A stretch of DNA of 7,175 nt from Victivallales bacterium (GTDB taxonomy: Bacteria; Verrucomicrobiota; Lentisphaeria; Oligosphaerales; Oligosphaeraceae), in NCBI GenBank assembly GCA_900771165.1, contig CAAGMX010000391.1, positions 1 through 7,175 of the forward strand. Reading direction: 5' to 3'. The number at the start of each line of letters is the position of its first letter. Position 1 is the first letter of the stretch. A model generated the notes under the pieces. It saw only the letters and a program-made list of their open reading frames with translations. It searched no databases and was not told the origin of the DNA. The translations under genes were made by a program, and so were the position numbers. Positions 4,957-7,175 of this stretch are shown here, one piece after another.

Positions 4957-7014
4957 ATGAGCAAACTCTGCTGCGACGAAGTCATTAAATGGTCTTTTAA
5001 CCACTTTGTTTTCAAGGACTTTCATTATCTTGTCCGGACCATTCCCGAACTCCACCATGTGCTGACCCGGGGCGGATTCACCCTCAGCGAGCGCAACTAC
5101 CGCAAGGAGAGCACGGTGGCCCGCATCCTCTCCGTCCTGCGGAAACGCCAGGATCTGTCCCTCCAGTTCATTCTCGCCCTGGCCCAGATCTTCCGGCATG
5201 ACAAGGAGGTGGACCGGATTCTCCACGAGAACAACGGCAAGCTGGAATGGGAGGAGAGCTGGCGGGAAAAGTACCGGCAGCTGACGGATCCCCGGCACAT
5301 GGCCCTGGCTCTTTTCCGGAGCAACAGCCATCCCCGTCTGGCCCGCCTGACGGAACTTCTTCTCCTGACCCCCAGCTTCTGGCGGGGCAAGAAGAATCCC
5401 GTCACCCCCGGCAAGAATCTCCGCCTCCGCCAGGAGCAGCAGCGCTGCCTCCAGACCCTGGAGAAGCTGGCGAAGAAGGAAGAGCCCGCCTCCCCCGAAG
5501 CCCCGGAGGCGAAGATGATGCAGCCGGAGCTGCAGGGCATGCTTCCCCCTGCCCCGGTCTGCCCCCTCCTGCCCTTCTCTCCCGCCCCAGAACCCGCTCA
5601 GCCCCAGGAAGAAACACCCGCCCCGGAAGCCGCCTCGGAGCCTCTGACGCCTCCGGCGGCCCCTGCCCCGGAAGACGCCTTCCTCGAAAAGGGGGAGAAG
5701 ACCCTGAGGGAGCAGTTGCGGCGGGCCCGCCAGAAGAATGAGGAGCTTTCCCGGGAGAACGGGGCCCTCCGCCGGGCGGCCCGCACCCAGCAGGCCATGG
5801 AGGAGAAGGAGCGCAAGGCCAGGGAGGAGCAGCAGAAGAAGCAGAGCCAGGAGCTGGCGGAGATCCGGGAGGACTTTGATGACGCCATCCAGGAACTCCA
5901 GGAGGAATTTGCCGAGGCCCAGAAAAAGCAGATGGCCTCCTTCTATGCGGAGACCCTGGGCATCCATCCCGACCGGGTGAGCTTCTTCCTCAAAGCCCGG
6001 AACGAGGAACGCTCCCTCGCCTCCGAAGTGGACCAGCTGCTGGCCCGCCAAAAGGAGCACGATAAAAAGTACGGCCTCCTTCAGGACTTTGAAAAGGAAT
6101 GCGCCAATCTAGACCGACAGCTGGGACGGGTGCGCCAGGCCATCAACCAGTCCATCCAGCTGGTGCCGGGCATGACGGAGCTGGAAAAGAAGCTGGAACA
6201 CCGCCTCCAGGAATTGCGGACCCAGCTGCGCTGCGATCCCGAAGACGACGCCAATCCCCTCTCCGAGGGCGTCTTCCCCCGGTTGTCCTCCTACTTGAAG
6301 GAACTGCCTCCCCTGGATGAGGGCACCCCGGCCGCCATGGACGAAGTGGAGGCCTTCCTGAAGGGGAATCTGGGCCGGCACCTCCTCCTGCCCGGAGAGT
6401 TGGAGAGCCTGGAATCCTGCCTGAAGGAGCGCCGTTATCTGGTGCGGAAGGGGCAGGAGGCCGCCGCCGCCCTGGCCCAGCCCGCCCCCGAACAGGAGGC
6501 GCAGACGGCTCCCCAGCGGATGGGGTGGATCCACTTCCGCAACTATTCCCGGGAGGCCCTGAAGGAGGTGGAGCTCTTCATCGACGGATACAACGTGATC
6601 AAGCAGGATCCGGTGCTGAGCCAGGAGGAGAAGACTGTCCGGGGCTTCCCCGCCACCCGGGCCAAGTTCCTCTCCCAGTGCAAGCGAGTCGCCCGGTACT
6701 TCAAGAAGATCACCCTGGTCTTCGACGGGGATCTGGGCACCGACAACATCGGGAAGGAAGCGGAGAATTTCTCCGTGGTCTACGCCGCCCGGAAGCACTT
6801 CGACCAGAATGCCGACAACTGGATTGTCGATCGCCTGGTGGAACTGGAGGCAAAGGACCAGGCCACCCCCAAAAACGGCACTCCCCTCCCCCAGCGCTGG
6901 ATTGTCACCAACGACAATGGCCTGCGGGCCCGGGTGGCGGAACTCTGCGACGGATGCGTGGACAACGCCAGCTTCGTGGCCTTCCTCACCGCCAACACCC
7001 CCCAGAACCAGTAG
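4957..7014 (+). CDS. Coiled-coil protein with C-terminal YacP-like NYN (PIN-fold) nuclease domain
   Basis: The protein has 685 residues. Residues 1 to about 150 form an alpha-helical N-terminal region I do not recognise. A Pro/Ala/Glu-rich linker follows at about 175-240 (for example PAPEAASEPLTPPAAPAPE). Highly charged, heptad-like coiled coil runs from about 241 to 330, with more helical stretches to about 425. The C-terminus, about 536-680, matches the NYN/YacP fold: LFIDGYNVI (540-548), TLVFDGD (586-592), NADNWIVDRL (618-627) and VTNDNGLR (650-657). Acidic D543, D590, D620 or D625, and D653 are likely metal-binding residues of a ribonuclease. B. subtilis YacP (Rae1) is a small ribosome-dependent mRNA endonuclease; here the domain is attached to a far larger protein. 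No signal peptide or membrane segment is seen, so it is probably cytoplasmic. ATG 4957 is the only plausible start, although no Shine-Dalgarno sequence lies at normal distance. lepA follows after 57 bases. Nuclease activity is inferred. Confidence 0.85.
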   Translation: MSKLCCDEVIKWSFNHFVFKDFHYLVRTIPELHHVLTRGGFTLSERNYRKESTVARILSVLRKRQDLSLQFILALAQIFRHDKEVDRILHENNGKLEWEESWREKYRQLTDPRHMALALFRSNSHPRLARLTELLLLTPSFWRGKKNPVTPGKNLRLRQEQQRCLQTLEKLAKKEEPASPEAPEAKMMQPELQGMLPPAPVCPLLPFSPAPEPAQPQEETPAPEAASEPLTPPAAPAPEDAFLEKGEKTLREQLRRARQKNEELSRENGALRRAARTQQAMEEKERKAREEQQKKQSQELAEIREDFDDAIQELQEEFAEAQKKQMASFYAETLGIHPDRVSFFLKARNEERSLASEVDQLLARQKEHDKKYGLLQDFEKECANLDRQLGRVRQAINQSIQLVPGMTELEKKLEHRLQELRTQLRCDPEDDANPLSEGVFPRLSSYLKELPPLDEGTPAAMDEVEAFLKGNLGRHLLLPGELESLESCLKERRYLVRKGQEAAAALAQPAPEQEAQTAPQRMGWIHFRNYSREALKEVELFIDGYNVIKQDPVLSQEEKTVRGFPATRAKFLSQCKRVARYFKKITLVFDGDLGTDNIGKEAENFSVVYAARKHFDQNADNWIVDRLVELEAKDQATPKNGTPLPQRWIVTNDNGLRARVAELCDGCVDNASFVAFLTANTPQNQ

Positions 7015-7058
7015 CCCTCCCCCAGGCCCTGTCGCCCCTGCCTCCCCACGCCTTGCAA

Positions 7059-7064
7059 TATATT
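7059..7064 (+). promoter_or_regulatory. Possible -10 element just before lepA
   Basis: TATATT in an AT-rich patch (AATATATTAA) ends 7 bases before the lepA ATG. If it is a -10 box, transcription would begin at about the start codon and give a leaderless mRNA. That would fit the absence of a Shine-Dalgarno sequence. No good -35 box is visible, so this is weak. Confidence 0.25.
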
Positions 7065-7071
7065 AACCGGC

Positions 7072-7175
7072 ATGACTGACGCTCTCGACCTCTCTCATAT
7101 CCGGAATTTCTCCATCATCGCCCACATCGACCACGGAAAGTCCACCCTGGCCGACCGGTTCCTGGTGCATACCCA
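7072..7175 (+). CDS. lepA: Elongation factor 4 (LepA), 5' end only
   Basis: LepA is a ribosome-associated translational GTPase that acts on elongating or stalled ribosomes and has been linked to back-translocation and ribosome biogenesis. Only 34 codons are visible, starting [20 protein letters not shown]. The segment [20 protein letters not shown] (residues 10-29), with the G1/P-loop AHIDHGKST at 17-25, is the typical N-terminus of LepA. Other translational GTPases share the P-loop, but the [17 protein letters not shown] context is characteristic of LepA. TypA/BipA usually reads RNIAIIAHVDHGKTTL. No Shine-Dalgarno sequence precedes the ATG. It lies 57 bases after the NYN-domain gene without an obvious terminator between, so the two may be co-transcribed. 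Confidence 0.9.
   Translation, partial: MTDALDLSHIRNFSIIAHIDHGKSTLADRFLVHT

Overview
The window comes from a high-GC bacterial chromosome and carries housekeeping genes only. I see no phage, transposon, CRISPR or plasmid signature. The organism has MreB, so it is probably not a simple coccus. It makes asparagine with the ammonia-dependent AsnA enzyme and uses an unusual fused enzyme for aromatic amino acids. The sequence alone does not fix the lineage. A PVC-type group such as Lentisphaerota or Kiritimatiellota is only a guess.

Layout. The left half is read on the minus strand. In transcription order it holds an attenuator with a short aromatic-rich leader peptide (about 3277-3083), a DAHP synthase-prephenate dehydratase-ACT fusion (3066-1204), a stable-RNA-type promoter with tRNA-Gln(CUG) (1007-934), and an intrinsic terminator lying directly against the ribosome-binding site of mreB (787-1, cut by the window edge). 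The right half is read on the plus strand. It holds asnA (3552-4595), a 361-base GC-rich spacer with a terminator, a large protein with a coiled coil and a C-terminal YacP/NYN nuclease domain (4957-7014), and the first 34 codons of lepA (from 7072). The two halves diverge from a regulatory region at about 3278-3551.

The most interesting element is the leader of the fused aromatic gene. It encodes a short peptide ending HRFYWFWRFFR, in which seven of eight consecutive codons specify Phe, Tyr or Trp. A perfect 11-bp intrinsic terminator with ten U's follows and ends at the ribosome-binding site of the structural gene. Segments that could form the classical 1:2, 2:3 and 3:4 alternative pairings can be traced by eye. 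This is a complete candidate for ribosome-mediated transcription attenuation, apparently responding to all three aromatic amino acids. It controls an enzyme that joins the first step of the shikimate pathway to the last branch leading to phenylalanine.

The remaining genes look ordinary for their families. The NYN-domain protein has an unusual architecture, and its place next to the translation factor gene lepA hints at a role in RNA or ribosome biology. That link is inference.
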